Assembly: GCA_035649275.1 (NCBI GenBank)
Contig: DASRJW010000086.1
Location: forward strand, 1-46,632
Length of the DNA: 46,632 nt
Source of the DNA: Candidatus Krumholzibacteriia bacterium
Lineage (GTDB): Bacteria > Krumholzibacteriota > Krumholzibacteriia > G020349025
Reading direction: 5' to 3'
Shown here: positions 8,264-16,147 of the stretch, in pieces
Layout of the letters: each line of letters starts with the position of its first letter
How positions within the stretch are numbered: the stretch's first letter is position 1
Program-made: the position numbers and the translations under genes
Notes under the pieces: generated by a model
The model's input: the letters and a program-made list of their open reading frames with translations, nothing else
Databases searched by the model: none
What the model was told of the DNA's origin: nothing

Positions 8264-9520
8264 ATGGGTCGCATGCCCGAACCTGCCCACAGCCCTCGCC
8301 GGCCGGGAGCGCAGCGCCACGTGGCGGCGCTCCTCATTCTCGCGGCGGCGGCGACACTCCTCTTCGCACAGGTGCTCGACACGGGATTCTGGAGCCCGGA
8401 GGACGCGAGCGATCTGTGGCGGCTGTCGCAGAACGAGCAGGAGTCACACTTCCGCCCGACGCTGGCAGGCGGCTATCCCACCAATCCGGTTCTGGCCCTG
8501 GAATACCGCCTCTTCGGCACCGACGCTCGCGCCTACTACCTGGTCAACCTGTTCGTGCACATCCTGAACGCTTGGATCGCCTACGCTCTGGTGATCTCGC
8601 TCCTCCATGACGCCCCGGCGGCCCTCATGGCAGCCTTGCTCTTCGCCGTGGGGGTGGGGAGTTATGGCAAGAACCTCATGTTCGCCGGCGGGATTTCGAG
8701 CCTGCTCTACGCCAAGGTGGTCTTGGCGGGCACGCTGCTCTACGTGTGGAACGAGCAGAAGAACGCGGGGCGCCCGCTCGGGCTGTACGCCTTCGCCTTC
8801 TTTGCGGTTTTCCTGCTCAGCTTGTTCATGCGCGGCGGCAGCTTCAGCATCCTGGCCTCCTGCTTGTTCTACAACTTCTTCTTTCGCCCCGAGCGCCAGC
8901 GTCGGGTGCTCCACACGACGCTGGTCCTGGCGCTCGTGACCGCTGGCGTCGCCCTGGTGGTGCGTTGGTTCCTCGGTCCAGGGCTCGGGCCGGGCAAGGT
9001 GGATCCCGGTGCCTTCCTGGTCAATCTGCCGCGATATCTGGTCCTCATGGCCTTCCCGGTGCAGCACTCCGAGCTCCTCGCCGATGCTTCCGGGTTCGTG
9101 CGCTGGCTCTACGCTCTGGCGCCGATCATCCGCGTCTTCGTGGGTCTCGCTTTCCTGTCCTATTCGATCTTCGGCATCGTCTTCGGCAATCGCGCCATCC
9201 GTTTCTACATCGGCTGGATCTACGTCATGGTGGTGCCGTTCGCCGTCTTCCGTTACCCCACGGACTGGCTCAACCTCCGCTTCCTCTACCTGGAGTCGCT
9301 GGGTTTTTGCGTGCTGCTCACGAGCGGCGCCATCTACGTCTCCAGGTTGCTGGCGCACCGCCCGAGGCGGCGCTTCGTGCCCTACCTGGTGCCCCTGTTC
9401 TACGCCGCCATGAGCGCCATCCTGATCACCAAACTGGACGGCAAGAACGAGCGCCTGGCGGCGCGCCTCGACCTCCGGGCCCTCGGGGTGGTCGACCACG
9501 GCACCGACTCCCCCCGCTGA
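8264..9520 (+). CDS. Multipass membrane protein, GT-C/TMTC-like
   Basis: 418 aa with about ten hydrophobic segments. The first periplasmic-side loop reads TGFWSPEDASDLWRL and later EYRLFGTDARAYYLVNLFVH, the 'LFG-x4-YxLVNLxxH' pattern common in bacterial GT-C-like and TMTC-like membrane proteins. It starts 11 bp after the ArnE-like gene and so is probably cotranscribed. ATG 8264 is taken as start; ATG 8273 is an equally possible alternative because neither has a strong ribosome site. No confident catalytic residue can be named, so whether it is an active glycosyltransferase or only a structural relative is open. Confidence 0.5.
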   Translation: MGRMPEPAHSPRRPGAQRHVAALLILAAAATLLFAQVLDTGFWSPEDASDLWRLSQNEQESHFRPTLAGGYPTNPVLALEYRLFGTDARAYYLVNLFVHILNAWIAYALVISLLHDAPAALMAALLFAVGVGSYGKNLMFAGGISSLLYAKVVLAGTLLYVWNEQKNAGRPLGLYAFAFFAVFLLSLFMRGGSFSILASCLFYNFFFRPERQRRVLHTTLVLALVTAGVALVVRWFLGPGLGPGKVDPGAFLVNLPRYLVLMAFPVQHSELLADASGFVRWLYALAPIIRVFVGLAFLSYSIFGIVFGNRAIRFYIGWIYVMVVPFAVFRYPTDWLNLRFLYLESLGFCVLLTSGAIYVSRLLAHRPRRRFVPYLVPLFYAAMSAILITKLDGKNERLAARLDLRALGVVDHGTDSPR

Positions 9521-9553
9521 CCCCTCGTCTCGGTGCGGCCTGCCTCCACCGAT

Positions 9554-9568
9554 TCAGGGTTTCCCTGA
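9554..9568 (+). terminator. Hairpin after the GT-C-like operon
   Basis: TCAGGG, loop TTT, CCCTGA: a perfect 6-bp stem with a 3-nt loop, 34 bp after the stop of the membrane gene. There is no T-tract, so intrinsic termination would be weak. Confidence 0.3.
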
Positions 9569-9712
9569 GGCTGCAAGGAGTGCGGGCCGAAGGCCAGTCC
9601 CAGTTTCGGACCGGAAGCCCAGCCGGTCAGGCTCCCCTACCTTGGCAGTGCAACAGCTGCGGTCCAGCGCCAGGCGGCCTCTGGCCCGCCCTGGCGGGGG
9701 GGCCGCCCCGAG

Positions 9713-9721
9713 TGCTAAACT
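9713..9721 (+). promoter_or_regulatory. Candidate promoter of the wza-like export operon
   Basis: TGCTAAACT is an extended -10-like element (TG-N-TAN3T) matching others in the window. Transcription would start near 9728, just before the structured leader at 9743. No good -35 element is seen. Confidence 0.35.
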
Positions 9722-9742
9722 AGGGCACGCCTTGCAGCTCTC

Positions 9743-9844
9743 GGCCGTGACGCCAGCGCCGGCGGCGCGCCTCTGAAGCCGGTGGGAGGGAGCAAGGTCT
9801 GGCGTCAGCGGCCAGGAGAGTCCGTCTGCCCGAACCCGCCTCCC
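9743..9844 (+). promoter_or_regulatory. Predicted structured RNA leader of the export operon
   Basis: GGCC 9743-9746 pairs with 9810-9813, and TGACGCCAG 9748-9756 pairs perfectly with CTGGCGTCA 9799-9807. Inside lies a second stem, CGCCGGC 9757-9763 with GCCGGTG 9778-9784 (one G-U pair). The following GGGAGG (9784-9789) can pair with CCTCCC at 9839-9844, a possible pseudoknot ending about ten bases before the first candidate start codon. It lacks the conserved bases of the cobalamin and c-di-GMP riboswitches. Reported as a cis-regulatory RNA candidate only. Confidence 0.35.
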
Positions 9845-9854
9845 GCACTGCAGG

Positions 9855-10724
9855 GTGATTCTCGTGTTGGCCATGGCATGGATTCGCTCACACCGTGACC
9901 ACGGCGCTCCGCTGGGAGGCGGTGGCCGGGTGCGTTGCCGCACCAGGGCATGGCCCTGGGGCGTTTGGCTGCTCGCCTTCCTCCTGTGCACCGGCAGCAC
10001 CGGTTGCGGTGGCACGGCAGCACCGCGCGGCACCGCGGAGGACGAGCCCGGCGTCGTCGATCTCACCGATCCGAAAACACCCATTCCGCCGGAGCGCTTC
10101 CTGCAGCCCGACAACGCCCTGATCGCCCCGGGAGATCAGATCTATCTCAAGGCGCTCAGCTACGAAGACCTGAATGGCACGATGACGGTGGCGCAGGACG
10201 GCCGGATCAACGTGAGCCTGCTCGGGAGCGTGCGAGCCGCCGGACTGACGCTGGCGCAGCTCGACGACTCGCTCACCACGCGCTACTCGTCGTATTTCCG
10301 CAACTTCGATCTGGCGGTGGTCCTGGTGGAAAGCTCCGCGCGCAACGTCTACGTCCTCGGGCAGGTACGGAACCCGGGACGCTTCGCCTTCGGACCGGGA
10401 GACCGGGTGGTGCACAGCCTGGTGCTGGCGGGCGGTCTCATGGAGACGGCCCGGGAGAACAGCATCATCCTCATGCGCCGCGACCCGGAGGGCACCGACC
10501 ACGCCTACCGCCTGGATTTCGCCCGGCTGCACCAGGCGCTGGCGCCGAAAGACATCTACCTGCAGCCAGGAGACTTGGTGTTCGTGCCGAAGAGCCGCTT
10601 CCGCACCTTCACCGATTTCGCCAAAGAGTTCCTGGACGTCGCCCAGCGCACCGCCATCACGGCGCTGCTCGTGGACGATCTAGCTTGGAGACAACGTGTC
10701 GAGAACGTCTCGGTGGCACGCTGA
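9855..10724 (+). CDS. Polysaccharide export outer-membrane lipoprotein, Wza-like
   Basis: 289 aa. A hydrophobic segment WGVWLLAFLLCTGSTGC ends in a lipobox-like STGC (Cys near residue 51), so it is probably a lipoprotein. A Poly_export domain follows (about 85-165: ALIAPGDQIYLKAL, DGRINVSLLGSVRAAGLT), then an SLBB-like domain with VYVLGQVRNPGRFAF and QPGDLVFVPK (about 170-250). It should form the outer-membrane channel of a Wzx/Wzy-type exporter together with the next genes. The start is unsure: GTG 9855 gives this length; ATG 9873 removes six residues without affecting the lipobox. The 3' end overlaps the next gene by 29 bp. Shorter than E. coli Wza (about 380 aa), so probably one SLBB domain. 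Confidence 0.88.
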   Translation: MILVLAMAWIRSHRDHGAPLGGGGRVRCRTRAWPWGVWLLAFLLCTGSTGCGGTAAPRGTAEDEPGVVDLTDPKTPIPPERFLQPDNALIAPGDQIYLKALSYEDLNGTMTVAQDGRINVSLLGSVRAAGLTLAQLDDSLTTRYSSYFRNFDLAVVLVESSARNVYVLGQVRNPGRFAFGPGDRVVHSLVLAGGLMETARENSIILMRRDPEGTDHAYRLDFARLHQALAPKDIYLQPGDLVFVPKSRFRTFTDFAKEFLDVAQRTAITALLVDDLAWRQRVENVSVAR

Positions 10725-12213
10725 CGTCACCACGAAGACTCCGGTGCCCCAGAGCACCGCGACCCCGGCGGCGGCACGGCCGGCGTCCGTGCGTCCAGCG
10801 GTCTCCAAGCCGGTCATCTACTCCTTCCTGGAGCTCCTCTTCGGGCGCTGGATGATCATCGCCGGCATCTTCGGCTCCGCGGTGTTCTGGTCGTACCTGA
10901 CTTTGGCACGGGCGCCGAACACCTACGACGCCAAGGCGGAGGTGCTCATCCGGCGCGGCAAGCTGCAGGTGGTGCAGAACGTTCCCATCCTGCGCCAACA
11001 AGAGGAACTCGGTTCCGAGGTGGACATTCTCAACTCGATCACGGTGCTGGACGAGGTGGTGAAGCAGCTCCTGGCGCTCACCGAGCTGCCCAAGAATCTG
11101 GACCAGGGCGAGCGGCAGTTGATCTTCGGCACCTACGCGCCCACGCGGCCCCCGGCCGCGCTCTCCTCCCGGGACCTGCCCACCACGGATCCAGCCCGGC
11201 TGTTCAAGTACCTGAAGAACAAGTTTCGCGTCGAGAAGTTCGGCGAGTCCAACGTCATCCAAGTGTCCCTGGACTCGCCCAGCCCCGCCTTCTCCGCCGC
11301 GGCAGTCAACACCCTCATCGAGGTCTACGAGAAGTTCAATCTCACCATGGAGCAGACCCCGGGTCAGTCGCAGTACTTCGCCCAGGAGATCCGCAAGGTG
11401 GACGACGAGATCGACGAGCTGCAAGGACGGATGGCGAGCTTCAAGAGTGCCCACCAGGTCGTCGACCTGGGGAAGCAGCAGGAACTCCTCGCCCTGCGCC
11501 GGCACTCTCTCGTCTCCGAGCTCGACGAGCTGCAGGTGGACAAAGCCGCGCTGGAGACCGACCTGGCGGCGGTGCGGGAGCGTGACAAGGGGCGGGTGCC
11601 CGCCTTCCTGCGCAAGGACGAGATGGTGGTGAAGATGCGCCAGGACCTCAACTTCCACGCCGCCGAGCTGGCCCAGCTGCAGTCGAAGCTGACCGAGGAC
11701 AATCCGCTCGTGGTGGCCAAGCGCGAGGAAGTGGAGACGCTGCAGGACAAGCTGGCGCAGGAGGAGAAGCGGGTCATCGCGCAGCAGGAGCATCTGTACG
11801 CCCAGCTGAAGAGCCGCGAGGCCGAGCTGCAGCACAAGATCACCGAGGTGGACACGCTGCTGGTGGCCTACCCCGGGGTGGAGGCGAAGCTGGACCGCTA
11901 CGACCGCGACATCACCCAGCGGACCATGAAGAGGGCGGACATGGTGGAGCAGCTCTTCAAGTCGGCCACCCTGGAGAGCCCCGACGAAGCCATGAACAAG
12001 GTGAAGGTGGTCAGCTTCTCTTCCGTACCGACGCTCCCCGTGGAAGCGCGCAAGGGCTTCAAGTTCATGGTGGCCGTGGTCTTCAGCTTGATCCTGGCCT
12101 TCGTGGTGGCCGGCTTCGTGGACAACGTGGATCACACCATCCGTCGGCGCGAGCAGGTGGAGGATCACCTGGCGCTGCCGCACCTGGCCTCCATCAGCAC
12201 CCATTACCTCTGA
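10696..12213 (+). CDS. Wzz/GumC-like polysaccharide chain-length (GNVR) protein
   Basis: 505 aa inner-membrane protein of the polysaccharide co-polymerase type. Seen: a Pro/Ala/Thr-rich cytoplasmic N terminus, a first membrane segment near residues 52-70, the Wzz motif EVLIRRGK and ILRQQEELGSEVDILNS, a long Glu/Lys/Gln-rich coiled coil (about 220-390), and a second membrane segment FKFMVAVVFSLILAFVVAGF near the end. It controls chain length and spans the periplasm to the Wza-like channel. GTG 10696 overlaps the end of the upstream gene, which suggests coupled translation. It has no fused kinase domain; a separate kinase-like protein follows 16 bp downstream. Confidence 0.88.
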   Translation: MSRTSRWHADVTTKTPVPQSTATPAAARPASVRPAVSKPVIYSFLELLFGRWMIIAGIFGSAVFWSYLTLARAPNTYDAKAEVLIRRGKLQVVQNVPILRQQEELGSEVDILNSITVLDEVVKQLLALTELPKNLDQGERQLIFGTYAPTRPPAALSSRDLPTTDPARLFKYLKNKFRVEKFGESNVIQVSLDSPSPAFSAAAVNTLIEVYEKFNLTMEQTPGQSQYFAQEIRKVDDEIDELQGRMASFKSAHQVVDLGKQQELLALRRHSLVSELDELQVDKAALETDLAAVRERDKGRVPAFLRKDEMVVKMRQDLNFHAAELAQLQSKLTEDNPLVVAKREEVETLQDKLAQEEKRVIAQQEHLYAQLKSREAELQHKITEVDTLLVAYPGVEAKLDRYDRDITQRTMKRADMVEQLFKSATLESPDEAMNKVKVVSFSSVPTLPVEARKGFKFMVAVVFSLILAFVVAGFVDNVDHTIRRREQVEDHLALPHLASISTHYL

Positions 12214-12229
12214 GGCGGGGCCTGTCACC

Positions 12230-12979
12230 ATGAGCAAGATCTTCGATGCCCTGCGCAAAGCGGAACAGAACTCGGTGGAGCTGGTGGTGCCGCCCCTGGA
12301 GGGTGGAACGCCGGGGACGGAAGCGCACCCCCGGGAGGTGCGGCTCCAGGAGACCGAGTTCGGCCGGCTGAGCAGCGCCGTGATCAGCAGCTTCACCAGG
12401 GTGAAGGAGGGCCGCATCGTGCTCGTGGTGGGCGCTGCGGTCCGCGAGGGCGCCACCTATGTCACCGCCCACCTCGGGCAGGCTCTGGCCGCCGGCTGCG
12501 GCGGCGACGTGCTCTGCCTGGACGGCAACTTCCACGATCCGAGCTTGGCGCGGCACACCGGCGCCAAGTCGGGCCTGGGCCTCACGGACGTCGCGGAGAA
12601 CGGCTACACCCGGGAGCTCGCCAGCGTCATCCAGCCCGGCGACACCAACAACCTCTTCGTCGTCACACCGGGGAGAAAGAGGCTGAGCTCCGTGGCTTTC
12701 TTCGACAGCCCGCAGTTCGACGCCATGCTCGCGGAGATGCGCCGGACCTTCCGTTTCACCCTCGTCGACGGTCCACCGCTCCTGGCCTACCCCGATTCGA
12801 TCCACCTGGCGGCGCGGGTGGACGGCATCCTCCTGGTGGTGCGCCAGGGACGTTTGAAGCGCGAGGTGCTGCAGAAAGCCATGGACCCCTTGCAGAGCCA
12901 GGATGCCCCCATGCTGGGGGTGGTGCTCAACCGGCGCCGCTTCGCCATCCCGCACTTCGTGTACAAGCTCATCTCCTGA
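12230..12979 (+). CDS. BY-kinase/CpsD-like ATPase with degenerate P-loop (probable pseudokinase)
   Basis: 249 aa. It begins SKIFDALRKAE, the N-terminal motif of bacterial tyrosine kinases in exopolysaccharide loci. The MinD-like fold is recognisable: beta-strand IVLVVGAAVREGATYV (65-78), Walker A' VLCLDGNFHDP (Asp near 98) and Walker B-like FTLVDGPP near 178. The Walker A, normally ending GEGKST, here reads REGATY: the invariant Lys is Ala and the next positions are Thr-Tyr. There is no C-terminal tyrosine cluster; the end is HFVYKLIS. So the fold is kept but ATP hydrolysis and autophosphorylation look lost. It probably acts as a partner of the upstream chain-length protein. It lies 16 bp from both neighbours in one operon. 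Confidence 0.8.
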   Translation: MSKIFDALRKAEQNSVELVVPPLEGGTPGTEAHPREVRLQETEFGRLSSAVISSFTRVKEGRIVLVVGAAVREGATYVTAHLGQALAAGCGGDVLCLDGNFHDPSLARHTGAKSGLGLTDVAENGYTRELASVIQPGDTNNLFVVTPGRKRLSSVAFFDSPQFDAMLAEMRRTFRFTLVDGPPLLAYPDSIHLAARVDGILLVVRQGRLKREVLQKAMDPLQSQDAPMLGVVLNRRRFAIPHFVYKLIS

Positions 12980-12995
12980 CGGGAGCCGGCGGACG

Positions 12996-14567
12996 ATGCG
13001 GCTCAACGCCCGCTATCTCAGCAACTCCCTCTTCGATTTCATCGAGAACACCAAGCTCGGGGACCGGCTCTTTCGACTCGGCCGGTTGGCAGCCTTCGGC
13101 TTGGTGTTGCTCGTGGTGGGCAAGTTCGCCTCCGGGCAGTTCCTGAGCTTCCGGTACCAAGACGTGCTGTTCATGGCCATCGCCGGTGTGGTCTTCATGC
13201 TGGTGTTCTGGCGTTGGGAACTGGGCATCATCCTCGTCCTCTGCAGCACCAGCTTCATCGTTTACTACGACGTGCTGCCGACGCTGTCGCTGTACCACTT
13301 CATCCCGGAGATCCCGGTTCTGGAGCATCTCCGCCTCACCCTCGGCCAGGGGCTCATGCTCTTCCTCCTGGCGGCTTTCTGCTTGAGCGGCGAGATCGGC
13401 ACGGCGCGCCGCCGGCTGGCCACGCCGGTGGCGGCGACGGTCCTCTTGTTCCTGCTGGCCATGCTGGTGGTTTCCATGGTCGGGTTGGCGTTCCGCGGCG
13501 TCGGCCTCCGCATGATGGTGGAGACCTCGAGGTCGTACTGGTTCTACCTCATGTTCTTCGTCGGCGCTCTTTGCCTGCGCAGCCGCAGGGAATTGCGCCT
13601 CCTCCTGCAGGCTTGCTTCTGCATGTCCCTGATCGTCGCCGTGCTCATGTACGCCCAATTCTTCGCCGGCGAACGGGCCAAGTTCTTTCTCGGCAACTCG
13701 ATCCGGGTGGAGTCTTTCGGTGGCTTCGCCGGCCGCATTCTGCCGCCCGGAACGGAGCTCATCTGGACGACCGTGCCCTTCGTGGTCTCCCGCATCCCCT
13801 TGTGCTCGCCGCGTGGCGCCCGGGGTCTTTACCTGGCGCTGTTTCTTCTCCTCGGCGGCTTGCTCCTCACCTTCACCCGCAGCATCTGGCTAGGAGTCCT
13901 GCTCTCCATGGCGATCATGGCGGTGCTCGGCCGCGGCGCCATCCGCCTCGGCGTGGCGCGGATCTTCTTGGCCATGGTGGTGAGCGTGGCGCTCCTGCTC
14001 TTGCTGCTCAGCATCGTCTCCACCGAACGGGAAAACTACATGACCCCGTACATCAAGCGCTTCACCTCGATCTTCAAGGCCGAGTCCTACGCCGAAGGCA
14101 GCTCCGCCGGAGCCCGCTTCATGGAAATCAGCGCCGCCTGGCCGAAGATCGTGGAGCACCCTTGGTTGGGGATCGGAGTGGGCGGCGTCTATCGCTACGA
14201 GGAGGACTGGGACGAAATCTGGCAGTCGCACTACTGGCGGCCGGTGAGCTACATCCACAACGCCTACGTGCTGCTGCTCACGCAGGGCGGCGTCCTGGCG
14301 CTCGGGACGTGCCTCACCATGTTCGTCACCTTCTTCGTCCGCGCCCGGCGCGTCTATCACACCTTGCAGTCGCCGGAGGACCGCAGCATCGTCATCGCCT
14401 GCATCGGTTCCACCGCCTCGATCCTGCTGGCGTCGGTGATGCAGCCCAGCCTGTGGTATCCCCCCGCCGTGCCCTGTCTGGCGCTCATGCTCGGCATCGT
14501 GGAAGCGGTGCGCTATTTCTCCGAGCGGGACGCCGAAGCCGCAGTGGTCTGGGACAGCAGTCGCTGA
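12996..14567 (+). CDS. O-antigen polymerase/ligase family membrane protein (Wzy/WaaL-like)
   Basis: 523 aa with about eleven hydrophobic segments. A large periplasmic loop near residues 345-425 carries GARFMEISAAWPKIVEHPWLGIGVGG and SYIHNAYVLLLTQGGVLAL, the 'H-N-x-Y/F-L' region that marks the Wzy_C (O-antigen ligase/polymerase) family. LTFTRSIWLGVLLS before it is the usual conserved Arg helix. It sits last in the export operon, so a polymerase role is more likely than ligase, but the family does not separate the two. ATG 12996 follows the kinase-like gene by 16 bp. Its last 55 bp overlap the end of the convergent glycosyltransferase gene. Confidence 0.85.
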   Translation: MRLNARYLSNSLFDFIENTKLGDRLFRLGRLAAFGLVLLVVGKFASGQFLSFRYQDVLFMAIAGVVFMLVFWRWELGIILVLCSTSFIVYYDVLPTLSLYHFIPEIPVLEHLRLTLGQGLMLFLLAAFCLSGEIGTARRRLATPVAATVLLFLLAMLVVSMVGLAFRGVGLRMMVETSRSYWFYLMFFVGALCLRSRRELRLLLQACFCMSLIVAVLMYAQFFAGERAKFFLGNSIRVESFGGFAGRILPPGTELIWTTVPFVVSRIPLCSPRGARGLYLALFLLLGGLLLTFTRSIWLGVLLSMAIMAVLGRGAIRLGVARIFLAMVVSVALLLLLLSIVSTERENYMTPYIKRFTSIFKAESYAEGSSAGARFMEISAAWPKIVEHPWLGIGVGGVYRYEEDWDEIWQSHYWRPVSYIHNAYVLLLTQGGVLALGTCLTMFVTFFVRARRVYHTLQSPEDRSIVIACIGSTASILLASVMQPSLWYPPAVPCLALMLGIVEAVRYFSERDAEAAVVWDSSR

Positions 14568-15724
14568 TAGTGTGCCTCCAGCTTCTCGCCGACCCGTGTC
14601 CAGGTGAAGTCACGCAGGATCGTGCGGCGCCCTTCGGCGCCGAGACGCGCTGCCAGCGCCGGCTGGTCGAGCACCGCCTCCAGGCGCGCCGCCAGCGCCT
14701 CGGGCTCCCCGGGAGGCACGAAGAGGCCGTTCACTCCGTCCTCGATCAGATCCGGAAAACCGCCGACGCGGGACGCCACCACCGGGGTGCCGCAGGCGAG
14801 GGCTTCCAGGTTCACCAGCTCGAACACGGATTCCAACGACGGGGTGGCGAACACCGTCGCCGCCTGGTAAGCACGGAGCAGGCGTTGCGGGTCACGCAAG
14901 TCCGGCAGGTGTTCGATCTGGTGGAAGCCGCGGGCTTCTTCCGCCGCCAGGGCCTGCCGGAAGGTCTCGCCGTACTGGGGGTCGCGGCTGATGGTGAGCA
15001 GCACGATGCGGGCCGGGCGCCGGAAGTGACGCAGCGCTTGCACGAGCACGAGGGGGCCCTTGTGCACCTGCAAGCCGCCGACGAAAAGGACCGTGCGCGG
15101 CTCCTTGAGCTCCGGCCGCGGCTGGAAGAAGCGCTCGTCCACGCCGTAGTGCACCGTGCCGATGCAGGCGTCGGGGACGCCGATGGCCTGCAGCGCCGGC
15201 ACCGTGGAGGTGCAGCCGGTGAGGAAGAAGTCGGCGCCACGGCGCAGGATGGCGCGGCTCAAGCGGTGCTGGCGGTAGTGGAAACGGTAGGTGACGTCCA
15301 GGGTGTGGCACCAGAGCACCCGCGGCATGGGCACGCGGCGCAGCAGCCAGAGGAAGCCGAGCTCGATGTCGTTGTGCAGCTGCACGATGTCGTGGCCCCG
15401 CGCTTGCCGGGCGAAGCCGGGCTTGTAGAGATACTTGACGACGTAGTTGTGCGGGAAAACGCGGTTCTCGACCTTGGCGAGGAAGAGGTCCAGGCCCTGG
15501 CGCGTCCGCGGCACGAGGTTGAGCGCCGGCCAGCGCACCACGCGGAGGCCCTGCCACTCGCTTTCCTCGTGTTTCCAGAGCGCCCGTTGCCGGGCATCGG
15601 TGTTGAGGGTGAGGATGTCGACCTGATGGCCGCGGTCGCGGAGCGCCAAGGCGCTGTTCTTGAGCACCCGTTCGCCGCCGCCGGTCACGGGATCCCAGAA
15701 GGGGCTCACCATGAGGATCCTCAC
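14513..15724 (-). CDS. GT4-family glycosyltransferase
   Basis: 403 aa, GT-B fold. N terminus RILMVSPFWDPVTGGGERVL with the Gly-rich acceptor loop; donor domain with VLFVGGLQVHKGP near residue 215 and the EX7E region SLESVFELVNLEALACGTPVVAS, then VGGFPDLIEDGVNG, standard GT4. GTG 15724 overlaps the stop of the upstream cupin gene by 4 nt, so translation is coupled. It is the last gene of the CDP-sugar operon and is the natural candidate to transfer that sugar; this is inference from position. The open frame extends upstream to 15970, but that part is the antisense of the cupin gene. Confidence 0.9.
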   Translation of the reverse strand: MRILMVSPFWDPVTGGGERVLKNSALALRDRGHQVDILTLNTDARQRALWKHEESEWQGLRVVRWPALNLVPRTRQGLDLFLAKVENRVFPHNYVVKYLYKPGFARQARGHDIVQLHNDIELGFLWLLRRVPMPRVLWCHTLDVTYRFHYRQHRLSRAILRRGADFFLTGCTSTVPALQAIGVPDACIGTVHYGVDERFFQPRPELKEPRTVLFVGGLQVHKGPLVLVQALRHFRRPARIVLLTISRDPQYGETFRQALAAEEARGFHQIEHLPDLRDPQRLLRAYQAATVFATPSLESVFELVNLEALACGTPVVASRVGGFPDLIEDGVNGLFVPPGEPEALAARLEAVLDQPALAARLGAEGRRTILRDFTWTRVGEKLEAHYQRLLSQTTAASASRSEK

Positions 15725-16146
15725 GGCGAGACTCCCCGGATGCGTTCGGGTGCAACGCTGTAGGTGTCGGTGTCCTGCGGGTCGTACTCCACGTCGGCCA
15801 CGGCGAGCACGGCGAGCTCGGTGCCGGCATCGGCGACCAGACTGTGCGCGACCCCGGGGGGCACGCGCACCGACACCGGAGCGGCGGCGTCGAAGCGCAC
15901 CTGCGCTCGCCGTTCGCTTTCGGTGTCGTAAAGGTAGAGAGTGCCGCTCCCGGCCACCGGACAGAACCACTCCGTCGTGCGCCGGTGGAAGTGGTTGGCC
16001 CGCGTCTCGCCGGCGGCGCCGACGGAGAGGTACACCTCGCCGAAGGGCCGGCCGCCGAGGTGGCGGGATTGCAGGGCCTTGAGGAACCAGCCGCGGCTGT
16101 CGTCCAGCCGGCGCAAAGGCCGTACCTCGTACCAGACGTCGCTCAC
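15721..16146 (-). CDS. WxcM/FdtA-like cupin (sugar 3,4-ketoisomerase or epimerase candidate)
   Basis: 141 aa, one cupin domain. Seen: SRGWFLKAL near residue 18, GETRANHFHRRTTEWFCPVAGSG (46-68) with the paired His and Glu of the active pocket, and VRVPPGVAHSLVA near 93. This pattern is that of WxcM/FdtA-type keto-sugar isomerases and the C-terminal cupin of CapF/WbjC. It starts one base after the stop of the SDR gene and overlaps the next gene by 4 nt. With RfbG upstream, the likely substrate is a CDP-4-keto-6-deoxyhexose; isomerase versus epimerase cannot be told from sequence. Confidence 0.7.
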   Translation of the reverse strand: MSDVWYEVRPLRRLDDSRGWFLKALQSRHLGGRPFGEVYLSVGAAGETRANHFHRRTTEWFCPVAGSGTLYLYDTESERRAQVRFDAAAPVSVRVPPGVAHSLVADAGTELAVLAVADVEYDPQDTDTYSVAPERIRGVSP

Positions 16147-16147
16147 C

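Larger units (their letters stand above)
9521..9854. other. 334-bp intergenic region with several inverted repeats
   Basis: No gene is visible. It holds perfect inverted repeats at 9554-9559/9563-9568, 9609-9614/9623-9628 and 9673-9679/9701-9707, then a promoter-like TGCTAAACT at 9713-9721 and a structured leader from 9743 (listed separately). The density of repeats is unusual next to the almost gap-free coding around it, though G+C-rich DNA raises the chance rate. Confidence 0.6.

Noticed and set aside
9642-9658. Sigma-54-like TTGGCAGTGCAACAGCT
   Set aside because: Spacing is right (GG-N10-GC) but the -12 reads CAGC instead of TTGC; single weak match, not enough to call.
9722-9735. Sigma-54-like GGCACGCCTTGC
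   Set aside because: Spacing between GG and GC is 8 or 9 instead of the strict 10 bases.
9743-9844. Known riboswitch (cobalamin or c-di-GMP class) in the leader
   Set aside because: GAAGCCGGTG resembles part of a cobalamin box, but the rest of the core is missing and no transport or B12 gene follows.
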